A stretch of 64,000 nt of DNA from an uncultured Thiotrichaceae bacterium (GCA_937925855.1 CALAMO010000006.1:1-64000); one strand, 5' to 3'. Positions 9,357 to 17,458 are shown, numbered from the stretch's first letter. Made by a program: numbers and translations. Notes: generated from the sequence alone by a model not told the origin.

Positions 9357-10622
9357 TTAGCGTAGATATTTTTCCACAAATTCTCCCGCCGGGTCATACA
9401 TTTGCTCCTGCTTCTCAATATTAAACGCCCGCCGCCCCCTCGGGTCAGTGCCCACCCCAGCCAAATACTGCCAGTTCCCCCAGTTACTGGCGGGGTCATA
9501 ATCCACCAGCTGTTGTTCAAACCACGCTGCCCCAAAGCGCCAGTCCAGCCGCAACTCATTCACCAGATAGCTCGCAACAATCTGCCGCCCGCGATTCGAC
9601 ATCCAGCCCGTCTGTTTAAGCTGCCGCATAAACGCATTCACAAACGGCGATTGCGTCGTGCCCTCACGCCAGCTCATATACGCCTCGGCATAAAACGTCA
9701 GCAGCGGATTCACATCCCGAATGCCGCGTCGATGGTATAGCCGGTGTTCATACTGATAATGCAACCACTGAAAATACTCCCGCCACAGCAGTTCAAAGAA
9801 CAGCCAGTATGTCGAGTCATTCGCCTCTACCTGTGCTTCATAAGCATGCAGCTCGGCCAGCACCTGCCGCGCGGACAGACAGCCTTGGGCTAGCCACGGC
9901 GACAGTTTGGACGAAAAATCCCAGCCGTCTAAACCATTGCGCGTCAGTTTATAATCGCTCACCAAATGGGTTTCATGCAAGTAGTAGTGCAGCTGGCGCA
10001 GCGCGGCCTGTTCACCACCGCGAAAACGTAGCTCAGTCGTCGTGTCCACCTCAGCCTGCAAGGTCGGCGGTTCATCGGAAACCAGTGTAGCTGACAGCGG
10101 CGGCGGCAAGGACGCAGGCACACTCACCGGACGTAGCGGCGGTATCTTCTCTACTTTCTTGCGAAACGGAGTAAAACTACCCGGCAAATCATCCAACTCA
10201 AACGGCAGCTGTTCCGGTTCAAACAGGGTGAACGCATACTCGCCCTCCCACTGCACGGCGGGAAACTGTAGCGTCAGCTGTTCAACATGACGCGCCTCAT
10301 AAGTCCCCGGCAGATGATTAAAGCCCACGCAATCAATGTCACACTCCGCAATTAAATCCGCCAGCACAGTTTGTGGATCACCCCACCTCAGCACCAAACG
10401 CTGACCCTTGGCCTGCAAAGCCGCCGCCAAATCATGCAGCGACTCCCTGATAAACTGCCAGCGCTGCGCGCCCAGCGGCTTACTCTGATAATGCGTCCAC
10501 TCAAACCAACGCGGCTCGATGACATACAGACAGAGCAGCACGTCACACCGAACGCTAAGCCGCAGCAAAGCCGGATTATCATGCAACCGTAAATCGTTCC
10601 TGAACCAGTACAAACCACGCAT
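9357..10622 (-). CDS. DASH-family cryptochrome/photolyase
   Basis: A 421-residue flavoprotein of the photolyase/cryptochrome superfamily. The N-terminal antenna-binding domain begins with GLYWFRNDLRLHDNPALL; the C-terminal FAD-binding domain includes FSSKLSPWLAQGCLSARQV, the helix WLFFELLWREYFQW and MSNRGRQIVASYLVNEL. The ELLWREYFQW segment and the compact length favour the DASH branch, which repairs cyclobutane pyrimidine dimers mainly in single-stranded or looped DNA, over class I PhrB. It diverges from a DUF2805 gene, a pairing often seen with DASH or photolyase genes in marine bacteria. Confidence 0.88.
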   Translation of the reverse strand: MRGLYWFRNDLRLHDNPALLRLSVRCDVLLCLYVIEPRWFEWTHYQSKPLGAQRWQFIRESLHDLAAALQAKGQRLVLRWGDPQTVLADLIAECDIDCVGFNHLPGTYEARHVEQLTLQFPAVQWEGEYAFTLFEPEQLPFELDDLPGSFTPFRKKVEKIPPLRPVSVPASLPPPLSATLVSDEPPTLQAEVDTTTELRFRGGEQAALRQLHYYLHETHLVSDYKLTRNGLDGWDFSSKLSPWLAQGCLSARQVLAELHAYEAQVEANDSTYWLFFELLWREYFQWLHYQYEHRLYHRRGIRDVNPLLTFYAEAYMSWREGTTQSPFVNAFMRQLKQTGWMSNRGRQIVASYLVNELRLDWRFGAAWFEQQLVDYDPASNWGNWQYLAGVGTDPRGRRAFNIEKQEQMYDPAGEFVEKYLR

Positions 10623-10799
10623 AAATTATCCCCATCCCACTTCAAAATCTGCTGAGTGTCTGTGCACATTGCTATCAACAGAGACGTCAATACTGCTTAA
10701 CAGCACCAATGACTGCCGCTTAACAACACAATTAACTGCCTTTTTACCAGCCCACTCACCGACAATGTTAGTATCGCCGCAATCATTGAGGTATTAACC

Positions 10800-11162
10800 A
10801 TGACTGACCCGAAATCTTACACGCCGCCCACCCTGGAAGACTTCCTAGCCTTCAAACCAGCACAGCATCAGGCGTCAGGCCCTCAGCCTTCGGGTTCTCC
10901 TCCGGCCAAACCCAGCCATTTAGCCCCCGGCGACATTAGCCGTATTATTGAAATGGCGTGGGAAGACCGCACCCCGTTCGAAGCTATTCACACCCAATAC
11001 GGCCTCAGTGAAGCCCAGACCATTCGTCTCATGCGGCGTGAAATGAAGGCCAGCAGCTTCCGCATGTGGCGTCAGCGTGTCAGTGGCCGCAGCACCAAAC
11101 ACCTCAGCAAACGCGGCTTTAAAGTCGGGCGTTTCGTCTGCCCAACGCAGCGCCTGCGCTAA
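10800..11162 (+). CDS. DUF2805 (TIGR03643) family protein
   Basis: A small 120-residue protein. Residues 1-42 are Pro/Ser-rich and likely disordered; residues 43-105 contain the DUF2805 domain, recognisable by IIEMAWEDRTPFEAI, the helix-turn-helix-like YGLSEAQTIRLMRREMK and SFRMWRQRV, ending in basic TKHLSKR. The helical and strongly basic composition suggests nucleic-acid binding, which is inference. GAGG lies eight bases before the ATG. It is divergent from the DASH cryptochrome, so a light or DNA-damage link is plausible. Confidence 0.8.
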   Translation: MTDPKSYTPPTLEDFLAFKPAQHQASGPQPSGSPPAKPSHLAPGDISRIIEMAWEDRTPFEAIHTQYGLSEAQTIRLMRREMKASSFRMWRQRVSGRSTKHLSKRGFKVGRFVCPTQRLR

Positions 11163-11283
11163 AAACTGCGCGCCAGCTGTCCCCATAAAACCCCCACGTC
11201 TGCATCTACGTCTGCCGCTCTAAGCCGCTATCGTTTATAATCAGCGTTTGTCCAACTCATACCCTCCAAAGTACACAATCACC

Positions 11284-12069
11284 ATGAATACAGACCTAAC
11301 TCCGAGCGAACTCCGCCAGCGCATCCGCAGCGGTGAACACACCGGCAACACCTCCGGCTACTGCCCCGGCTATGTGCAATGCAATATGACCATCCTGCCG
11401 AAAGACTGGGCCAATGAATTTCTCCAGTTCTGCCAGCAAAACCCCAAGCCCTGCCCGGTGTTGGGCATGGCCGACGCAGGCAGCTGGGAAATTCCGGCGT
11501 TAGCAGAAAACTTGGACATCCGCAGCGACATACCCAGCTACCGCGTGTTCCGTGACGGTGAGCTGGAACAGGAAGTCAGCGACATTAGTGAACTGTGGCA
11601 GGACGATTTCGTCACCTTCATGCTGGGCTGTTCCTTTTCCTTTGAAGAAGCTCTGATTAGCGACGGCTTAGAAGTGCGTAACGTCACTGAAAATTGTAAT
11701 GTGCCGATGTACCGTACTAACGTTGCCTGCACCCCCGCAGGCCGCTTCAGCGGTAACATGGTGATGAGTATGCGCCCTTACCTGCCCGCAGACGCCATCC
11801 GCGCCATCCAGATCTGTACCCGCTTCCCGGCAGTCCACGGCTCGCCCTTACATCTCGGTGATCCCGACCTGATTGGCATCGCTGATATTAATAAGCCCGA
11901 GTTTGGCGACGCAGTGACCATTAACGCGAACGAACTGCCGGTGTTCTGGGCCTGTGGCGTTACCCCACAGGTGGCATTGGAACAGGCCAAACCACCGATC
12001 TGTATTACGCATAGTCCGGGCTGCATGCTGGTCACCGACGTACGCAACAGCAAACTGGCGGTAATGTAA
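11284..12069 (+). CDS. DUF1445 protein (putative hydro-lyase; N-terminal half of D-glutamate cyclase)
   Basis: A 261-residue cytoplasmic protein of the YcsI/DUF1445 family. The ATG at 11284 was preferred over an upstream TTG because family members begin close to the [19 protein letters not shown] segment. Other family marks are GYVQCNM near the N-terminus, [11 protein letters not shown] in the middle, [10 protein letters not shown] and [11 protein letters not shown] at the end. In Bacillus, ycsI lies within the 5-oxoprolinase operon, and in animals this domain is fused to DUF4392 in D-glutamate cyclase. Here it heads an operon with pxpABC and a separate DUF4392 gene, which fits D-glutamate/5-oxoproline metabolism. 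The exact reaction of the isolated domain is unproven. Confidence 0.88.
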   Translation: MNTDLTPSELRQRIRSGEHTGNTSGYCPGYVQCNMTILPKDWANEFLQFCQQNPKPCPVLGMADAGSWEIPALAENLDIRSDIPSYRVFRDGELEQEVSDISELWQDDFVTFMLGCSFSFEEALISDGLEVRNVTENCNVPMYRTNVACTPAGRFSGNMVMSMRPYLPADAIRAIQICTRFPAVHGSPLHLGDPDLIGIADINKPEFGDAVTINANELPVFWACGVTPQVALEQAKPPICITHSPGCMLVTDVRNSKLAVM

Positions 12070-12081
12070 GGAGATAAATTG

Positions 12082-12816
12082 ATGGCACTAAGACTGAACT
12101 GCGACCTCGGCGAAGGCTTCGGCTCATGGACAATGGGTATGGACGCCGCCGCCATGCCGCACATTGATCAGGCGAATATCGCCTGTGGTTTTCATGCCGG
12201 TGATCCGCTGATTATGCGCAAAACCCTACAGCTGGCAAAAGAGCACGGCGTTACCCCCGGCGCACACCCGGCTTACCCTGATTTAGTCGGTTTTGGGCGG
12301 CGTTCGATGAACTGTAGCCACGATGAAATCGTTGCCTTCGTACAGTATCAGATCGCGGCCATCGACGGCGTCGCACAAAGCTTAGGTATGGCGCTGGAAT
12401 ACGTCAAACCGCACGGTGCGCTGTACAACGACATGATGGCAAAACCCGGAGTACGCCGGGCAGTGATGACCGCTGTCGGCGGCTATTATCGCCCGCTGGA
12501 TTTAATGCTGCTGGCGACCCAACAGGCGGATGAACATTTAGCGGAGGCCGCTGAGTTTGATTTAGGCCTGCAATTTGAAGCCTTTGCTGACCGCTGTTAC
12601 ATGGACGACGGCAAACTCACGCCGCGCACGATGGACATCGCCGTGCACACGCGCGAAAAAATGCTGGCTCAGGTCAAACAGCTCAACACCACAGGCACCG
12701 TCACTACGAACACCGGCAAAGACATTCCGGTACGCGCCGATACGCTGTGTGTGCATGGCGATAACGCTGAGGGCGTCGCCGCCATTGCAGAAATCCGGGC
12801 GCTGATTCACGCATGA
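12082..12816 (+). CDS. pxpA: 5-oxoprolinase subunit A
   Basis: LamB/YcsF-family protein of 244 residues, the same length as Escherichia coli PxpA. It begins LRLNCDLGEGFGSW and includes NIACGFHAGDP, GAHPAYPDLVGFGRR and YVKPHGALYND, all classic for the family. PxpA works with PxpB and PxpC in ATP-dependent cleavage of 5-oxoproline to glutamate. The ATG at 12082 is chosen over the adjacent TTG because AAGGAG lies eight bases upstream. It overlaps the pxpB start by four bases (ATGA), indicating translational coupling. Confidence 0.95.
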   Translation: MALRLNCDLGEGFGSWTMGMDAAAMPHIDQANIACGFHAGDPLIMRKTLQLAKEHGVTPGAHPAYPDLVGFGRRSMNCSHDEIVAFVQYQIAAIDGVAQSLGMALEYVKPHGALYNDMMAKPGVRRAVMTAVGGYYRPLDLMLLATQQADEHLAEAAEFDLGLQFEAFADRCYMDDGKLTPRTMDIAVHTREKMLAQVKQLNTTGTVTTNTGKDIPVRADTLCVHGDNAEGVAAIAEIRALIHA

Positions 12817-13616
12817 GAATCGAAGTTGCTGGCGAGAACGCGCTGATTATCTACTTTGCCGAAGAAACCAGCCCGACGGTTTCGGTGCAGATACAGCAGG
12901 CAGCGCTTGGATTGGAACAGGCGCTGGGCGATAAGCTGGTGGATTTGATTCCGTCTTATGCCTCGCTGCTGGTGATTTATGATGCTTTAAGCTGTGATCA
13001 TTTGTGGGTGGGGGCGTGTATTCGTGGTGTGTTAGGTACAGTGCAAGACCCAAACACCCTCACCCCAACCCCCCTCCCTCAAAAGGAGAGGGGCTTTAAG
13101 ACACAGACACCTTCCCCCCCTCTCCCTATGGAAGCACCGTTTCTATCGAAACGTCCGGGGGAGAGGGGGCCGGGGGGTGAGGGTGTTGAAAAAACCATTG
13201 AACTCCCCGTCTGGTACAGCCCCGAATCCGGCCCTGACCTGGAATCACTGGCTAACAACGCAGGTTTAACCCCGGAAGAAGTCATCGCCATCCACCAGAG
13301 CAGCGCCTACCGCGTCTACGCCATCGGCTTCGCCCCTGGTTTCGCTTATCTCGGGCAGGTGGATGAACGTATTGCCGCGCCGCGACTCGCTTCACCACGC
13401 CTGAAAGTACCACGCGGCGCCGTCGCTATCGCTGACCGCCAAACTGCGGTTTATCCTGATGTTTCCCCCGGCGGTTGGAATCTGATCGGACTGTGTCCGA
13501 CCCGCATGTTTGACCCACAGGCCACGCCAACTATGCCGGTGAGCGTCGGCGACAGCGTGCGCTTTAAAGCAATTGAACGCGATGAATTTCTGGCGCTGGG
13601 AGGGGAATTGCCATGA
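12813..13616 (+). CDS. pxpB: 5-oxoprolinase subunit B with an in-frame repeat insertion
   Basis: KipI-like subunit of the 5-oxoprolinase complex, 267 residues here against roughly 220 in typical PxpB. Residues 1-80 match the family N-terminus (MRIEVAGENALIIYF, SYASLLVIYD), and residues about 128-267 match the C-terminal cyclophilin-like part (YAIGFAPGFAYLGQ, RLKVPRGAVAIAD, SPGGWNLIG). Between them lies a 45-codon Pro/Gly/Glu-rich segment encoded by a palindromic repeat (13053-13187) that keeps the frame. The insertion sits between the two domains, so the subunit may still be functional. It overlaps pxpA upstream and pxpC downstream by four bases each. Confidence 0.92.
   Translation: MRIEVAGENALIIYFAEETSPTVSVQIQQAALGLEQALGDKLVDLIPSYASLLVIYDALSCDHLWVGACIRGVLGTVQDPNTLTPTPLPQKERGFKTQTPSPPLPMEAPFLSKRPGERGPGGEGVEKTIELPVWYSPESGPDLESLANNAGLTPEEVIAIHQSSAYRVYAIGFAPGFAYLGQVDERIAAPRLASPRLKVPRGAVAIADRQTAVYPDVSPGGWNLIGLCPTRMFDPQATPTMPVSVGDSVRFKAIERDEFLALGGELP
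13053..13187. repeat. Palindromic repeat element inserted in frame within pxpB
   Basis: Perfect 14-base terminal inverted repeats (AACACCCTCACCCC at 13053-13066 and its complement at 13174-13187) bound a 135-base element, exactly 45 codons. Inside, CCTCTCCC and GGGAGAGG form a second stem around a CGTTTC-TATC-GAAACG hairpin. Related sequence, including the shared CGGACGTTTCG core, recurs around 53.4-53.6 kb, so this is a dispersed family and not native pxpB sequence. Confidence 0.85.
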
Positions 13617-14542
13617 TGAAAGTGATTCAGCCCGGTGTGATGGCTTTACTACAGGACGGCGGGCGTTTTGGGCAGCACCGTATTGGCTTGACTACCGGCG
13701 GGCCGTTGGATCGGGATGCCTTTCAGTGGGCAAACCGGCTGTGTGGGAATGAGGTAAACGCCACGGCGATTGAAATCAGCATTGGCGGCCTGGTGCTGGA
13801 AGCGCAGCTTGATACGCAGATCGCGCTGGCCGGGGCTGATATGACGCTGAAAATCAACAAGCAGGCAGTCAACGGCTGGACAACGCATGCGGTCAAAGCC
13901 GGACAGCGTATTGAGTTGGGCTATGCACAACATGGCTGTCGCGCTTATTTGGCAGTGGCCGGTGGCTTTACGGTGGAGCCAACGTTTGGCAGCAGTGCCA
14001 CCGTCGTGCGTGAAAAACTCGGCGGACTGGCGGGCGCAGCGCTGGCGAATGGGGATGTACTGCCCTGCCCCGGTGGACAGCAGACACCGCTCATGACGCT
14101 GGTCGCTAAACACCGGCCACGCTATGAAAAAGCAGTCACCCTGCGGGTGATTCCGGGTTATCAGCAACAGCATTTCACCCCGGCACAGCAGGCGCTGTTT
14201 TTCAGCAGCAGCTACACCGTGAGCGACCAATGCGACCGCATGGGCTATCGGCTGGAAGGTCAAGCCGTACAAGCCGGTATTAGCGGCATGCTATCAGAGG
14301 GCATCTGTTTTGGCGCGATCCAGATTCCGGCGAACGGTCAGCCAATTGTATTATTAAATGACCGGCAGACCATTGGTGGCTACCCCAAAATAGGTTCTGT
14401 GCTGTCGCTGGATATTGCTAAGCTGACGCAGCTGCTGCCCGGCGGTGAAATCCACTTTCAGGCCATTAGCATGGCGGAAGCCCACAACGCGCTGCATCTG
14501 GCCGATTGGCGCTGGCGCACTACTTCACTCACTCCTTTGTAA
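13613..14542 (+). CDS. pxpC: 5-oxoprolinase subunit C
   Basis: KipA/biotin-dependent carboxyltransferase-like subunit of 309 residues, the usual size. Family marks are the N-terminal QPGVMALLQDGGRFG and GGPLDRDAFQWANRL, YLAVAGGF near residue 120, QCDRMGYRLEG, and the late LLNDRQTIGGYPKIGSVL. With PxpA and PxpB it forms the ATP-dependent 5-oxoprolinase that recycles 5-oxoproline, a spontaneous breakdown product of glutamine and glutamate. GGGAGGGGA provides the ribosome-binding site inside the end of pxpB. A 159-base gap containing a long inverted repeat separates it from the DUF4392 gene. Confidence 0.94.
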   Translation: MMKVIQPGVMALLQDGGRFGQHRIGLTTGGPLDRDAFQWANRLCGNEVNATAIEISIGGLVLEAQLDTQIALAGADMTLKINKQAVNGWTTHAVKAGQRIELGYAQHGCRAYLAVAGGFTVEPTFGSSATVVREKLGGLAGAALANGDVLPCPGGQQTPLMTLVAKHRPRYEKAVTLRVIPGYQQQHFTPAQQALFFSSSYTVSDQCDRMGYRLEGQAVQAGISGMLSEGICFGAIQIPANGQPIVLLNDRQTIGGYPKIGSVLSLDIAKLTQLLPGGEIHFQAISMAEAHNALHLADWRWRTTSLTPL

Positions 14543-14575
14543 AAATATGAAACTGGAATCGTAAGGAGCGAGCAG

Positions 14576-14646
14576 GCGGCAAACGCCTGAAACCAAGTAC
14601 TGTCTGAGCGGCAGCGAGTTTACGCCGGTTAACAGGCGATTGCCGC
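14576..14646. other. Long imperfect hairpin between pxpC and the DUF4392 gene
   Basis: GCGGCAAACGCCTG at 14576-14589 pairs with CAGGCGATTGCCGC at 14633-14646 with one mismatch in 14 positions; flanking GAGC and GCTC extend the fold. It occupies the only long gap in the operon. It could be an mRNA processing or attenuation structure, or a REP-like unit. There is no U-run. Confidence 0.5.
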
Positions 14647-14701
14647 TTGATTGCTCTGTCTCAGCAGCCAAAAACAAAAGCGTTAACAGCAAGGAATCCC
14701 A

Positions 14702-15559
14702 ATGACCACACCGACCCCAAAAACAACTTCAGCGCAGCTCATCCAGCAGTTGGAAGACATGATGGTACAAAAAAATCTGCGGGGTATGCAGGATATGCAG
14801 CCGCATCTCAAGCCGGGCTACTTTAAACGGGCGGCGGAACAGATTCTGGGGTGTAAAGGCACCATTTTAATCGGCACCGGTTTCCCGGTGGTGGGCACGT
14901 TTGAAACTGACGGGCCGGTGGGTGCGATTGCGCTATACGATACCTTTAAGTACCTTGGCGCTAATCCGATACTGGTGTGCGGTCGCCCGCTGTCCGGTGT
15001 GGTGAGCCAGGATTATAAGACACACGCCATCAGCGTAGGTGATATTAAGAAAGGCCCAAATGAAGCGCTGGATGCGCTGGAAACGCTGCAACCCGAGCTG
15101 GTGATTTCCATTGAACGTCCCGGCCTATCCGCACAAAAACGCTATAACAATATGCGCGGTGAAGATATTTCAGAGCGCTGTGCCTGCTTTGATTATTTTA
15201 TGGACTATGCCAAGTGTCCGACGATTGCGATTGGCGACGGCGGTAATGAGATTGGCATGGGTAATATCCGGGCGCAGCTGGAAGCGCTGAGCATTATACC
15301 GGCGGTGACGGAATGTGATGAACTGCTACTGGCGGACGTGTCGAACTGGGCGGCGCATGGCTTGATTGCGCTGTTAGGGTATTGGACGGGAGAGGATTTG
15401 CTGAAGCGGATTGATATTATGTCGATACTGGAATACACCTCAAGCAATGGCAGTGTGGATGGAGTGACGCGGGAGAATACACTGACCGAGGATGGGCTGG
15501 ATGCGAGTGATGGGCAGCAGCTGATTGAAGATTTGCGGCGGTTGACGGGGTTCGTTTAA
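14702..15559 (+). CDS. DUF4392 protein (D-glutamate cyclase-like, C-terminal half)
   Basis: A 285-residue cytoplasmic protein. The DUF4392 domain covers nearly all of it: GTGFPVVGTFETDGPVGA (about residues 58-75), GANPILVCGRPLSG, LVISIERPGLSAQKRYNNMR and the highly conserved IAIGDGGNEIGMGNI (about 179-193). In animals this domain is the C-terminal half of mitochondrial D-glutamate cyclase, which turns D-glutamate into 5-oxo-D-proline. Together with the DUF1445 gene and pxpABC it completes a likely route D-glutamate to 5-oxoproline to glutamate. AAGGAA precedes the ATG by five bases. Confidence 0.88.
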   Translation: MTTPTPKTTSAQLIQQLEDMMVQKNLRGMQDMQPHLKPGYFKRAAEQILGCKGTILIGTGFPVVGTFETDGPVGAIALYDTFKYLGANPILVCGRPLSGVVSQDYKTHAISVGDIKKGPNEALDALETLQPELVISIERPGLSAQKRYNNMRGEDISERCACFDYFMDYAKCPTIAIGDGGNEIGMGNIRAQLEALSIIPAVTECDELLLADVSNWAAHGLIALLGYWTGEDLLKRIDIMSILEYTSSNGSVDGVTRENTLTEDGLDASDGQQLIEDLRRLTGFV

Positions 15560-15632
15560 CCTCATGCCTGACTTCGACAATACAACTTCACCTGAAATCC
15601 GGCATGCGCCTTTACATTATAAATGCTATCAT

Positions 15633-15662
15633 CTAGTTAGAAATTCTAACTTTCCAACTAGT
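15633..15662. promoter_or_regulatory. Nested palindrome, probable VapB operator
   Basis: A perfect 15-base palindrome GTTAGAAATTCTAAC (15636-15650) lies within a wider CTAGTT...AACTAG repeat (15633-15638 and 15657-15662), ending nine bases before the vapB ATG. TTTACA at 15611-15616 is a candidate -35, which would put the -10 at the edge of the palindrome. This is the expected position for TA autorepression; binding itself is inferred. Confidence 0.6.
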
Positions 15663-15670
15663 CATTGATT

Positions 15671-15943
15671 ATGCCGCACGTTCAAGTTAAGCAGAAATAT
15701 CAGGTTACCATCCCTGCGTCGATACGCCGAAAAATAGCGCTTGATGAAGGCGATATGTTGGAAGCGGTTGAGAAAGATGGGTTGATTATTCTGATCCCAA
15801 AGGCGCTGAAGCGCAAATATGCCAAACCTGAGGACAAAGCTTCATTGATGTCTCTGGTTGGCGTAAATGAAGATAGTGGCCTGTATGCCTCTACTACAGA
15901 TATAGACGAAACTATCCGCGAGATTAGGAAGGAGTGGCAATAA
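15671..15943 (+). CDS. vapB: AbrB/MazE-type antitoxin VapB
   Basis: A 90-residue antitoxin with an N-terminal SpoVT/AbrB swapped-hairpin DNA-binding domain (VKQKYQVTIPASIRRKI then LDEGDMLEAVEKDGLIIL) and an acidic C-terminal tail expected to wrap the toxin. The ATG at 15671 is preferred to an upstream TTG. Its last ten bases overlap the vapC start, so the pair is translationally coupled. A palindrome just upstream is the likely operator. Confidence 0.88.
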   Translation: MPHVQVKQKYQVTIPASIRRKIALDEGDMLEAVEKDGLIILIPKALKRKYAKPEDKASLMSLVGVNEDSGLYASTTDIDETIREIRKEWQ

Positions 15944-16368
15944 AAACCACCACCCGAAAAATCTATTTCGATACCAATGTATTGATCTACTTGATTGAAA
16001 ACCACCCTGTTTACCGCAACAAAATCGTATCGCTGATTAAAGCAATGGATGAGCTGGATTGTATTACTGTCACCTCCGAACTCACATTAGCAGAATGTCT
16101 GGTTAAACCCTTTGCTGAAAATGATCAGAGATCACAGGCGATTTACATTGATCATGTAAAAAATTCCGATTTTTTACAGGTCAAACCTGTCAGCCAAAAA
16201 ATCCTTATTGAAGCGGCACGATTGCGCAGTATTTTTAAGAATAAACTCCCAGACTCGATTCACCTTGCGACTGCTTTGGCATCAAGCTGTGATGTTTTTG
16301 TAGGAAATGATAAAAAAATCAGGGTAGCTGACAGTATTCAACTGGTGACCCTGGATGACTTCGCATGA
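15934..16368 (+). CDS. vapC: PIN-domain ribonuclease toxin VapC
   Basis: A 144-residue PIN-domain protein starting with GTG inside the end of vapB, with AGGAAGG a few bases upstream. The acidic metal-binding residues of the PIN fold are all present: D13 in YFDTN, E54 in TLAECL, D107 in LPDSIHLA and D126 in VGNDKK. VapC toxins cleave tRNA or rRNA sites with Mg2+. The stop overlaps the nth start (ATGA), so this TA pair is spliced tightly into the nth operon. Key residues are intact, so the toxin is probably active. Confidence 0.88.
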   Translation: MAIKTTTRKIYFDTNVLIYLIENHPVYRNKIVSLIKAMDELDCITVTSELTLAECLVKPFAENDQRSQAIYIDHVKNSDFLQVKPVSQKILIEAARLRSIFKNKLPDSIHLATALASSCDVFVGNDKKIRVADSIQLVTLDDFA

Positions 16369-16997
16369 ACAAAACCAAACGCCACGAAATCTTCACCCGC
16401 TGGCACGCCGCCAACCCAAACCCCACCACCGAACTCGAATTCAATTCCACCTTCGAGCTGTTAATCGCAGTCATCCTCTCCGCACAGGCCACCGATAAAG
16501 GCGTCAATAAAGCCACCGCCAAACTCTTTCCGGTCGCCAACACCCCGGAAGCGATTTACGCGCTCGGTGTAGAAGGCCTCAACCAGTATATAAAAACCAT
16601 CGGCCTGTATAACAGCAAAGGCAAAAACATTATTGAGACCTGCCGCATTCTGGTGGAGAAACACGGCTCAGTGGTACCGGATCGGCGGGAAGATTTAGAA
16701 GCGCTGCCCGGCGTCGGGCGGAAAACTGCAAATGTGATTCTGAATACGGCGTTTCGCCAGCCCGTCATGGCGGTGGACACCCATATCTTCCGTGTATCTA
16801 ACCGCACCGGCATCGCTAAGGGCAAGAACGTGGTTGAGGTGGAAAAAGGGCTAATGCGGCATATCCCGAAAGAATTTATGCTGGATGCCCACCACTGGCT
16901 GATTTTACACGGACGTTATACCTGCGTGGCGCGTACCCCAAAATGCCAGACGTGTATAATCCGCGATTTATGCGACTTTAGGGAGAAAACCGCCTGA
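16365..16997 (+). CDS. nth: Endonuclease III
   Basis: Bifunctional DNA glycosylase/AP lyase of 210 residues that removes oxidised pyrimidines in base-excision repair. The helix-hairpin-helix motif LPGVGRKTANVIL carries the catalytic Lys, and VDTHIFRVSNR carries the catalytic Asp. The C-terminus has the 4Fe-4S ligand spacing C-x6-C-x2-C-x5-C (CVARTPKCQTCIIRDLC). It overlaps vapC upstream by four bases and the DUF1841 gene downstream by one base. Confidence 0.96.
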   Translation: MNKTKRHEIFTRWHAANPNPTTELEFNSTFELLIAVILSAQATDKGVNKATAKLFPVANTPEAIYALGVEGLNQYIKTIGLYNSKGKNIIETCRILVEKHGSVVPDRREDLEALPGVGRKTANVILNTAFRQPVMAVDTHIFRVSNRTGIAKGKNVVEVEKGLMRHIPKEFMLDAHHWLILHGRYTCVARTPKCQTCIIRDLCDFREKTA

Positions 16998-17425
16998 TGT
17001 TCACGCAAGATCGCGATCAGCTGCGGCGTTATTATGTCAGCTGCTGGCAGAAACAGCAAAGTGGTGCCACGCTGGATGCGCTGGAGCAGCAGGTCGCCGA
17101 GGTGATTGCCGAACACCCCGAATACCACGCACTGCTAACCAATGAGGACAAGGCGCTGGGACGGGAGTACGCACCGGAAGATGGTGAGACCAATCCGTTT
17201 CTGCACATGAGTTTGCATCTTGGTTTACAGGAGCAGGTCGTCACTGACCGTCCCGCTGGCATCCGCGAGGTTTATCAGCAAATGATCGCCCGCCATGGCG
17301 TACACGAAGCCGAACATCAGATGATGCAGTATTTGATTGAAAGTCTGTGGCTGGCGCAGCGTAATCAGAGTGCGCCGGATGAGAAGGTGTATATGGAGGG
17401 GCTGCGGGGCTTGTTACAGGACTGA
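16997..17425 (+). CDS. DUF1841 family protein
   Basis: A 142-residue protein matching DUF1841: FTQDRDQLRRYYVSCWQK at the N-terminus, NPFLHMSLHLGLQEQV in the middle and a His/Glu-rich HGVHEAEHQMMQYLIESLW segment towards the end. The His and Glu residues could bind a metal, which is inference. It follows nth with a one-base overlap; nth-DUF1841 adjacency is common in beta- and gammaproteobacteria. Function unknown. Confidence 0.88.
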   Translation: MFTQDRDQLRRYYVSCWQKQQSGATLDALEQQVAEVIAEHPEYHALLTNEDKALGREYAPEDGETNPFLHMSLHLGLQEQVVTDRPAGIREVYQQMIARHGVHEAEHQMMQYLIESLWLAQRNQSAPDEKVYMEGLRGLLQD

Positions 17426-17458
17426 GACAGATTATTTTAAAGGTAGCCTTGCAGAGCC

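Noticed and set aside
13079-13291. Minus-strand ORF across the pxpB insertion
   Set aside because: Open only because the GC-rich palindrome lacks stops; Pro/Gly-rich translation, no ribosome-binding site.
14543-14701. tRNA or riboswitch in the pxpC-DUF4392 gap
   Set aside because: The gap folds into one long hairpin and has no cloverleaf, acceptor CCA or recognisable aptamer.
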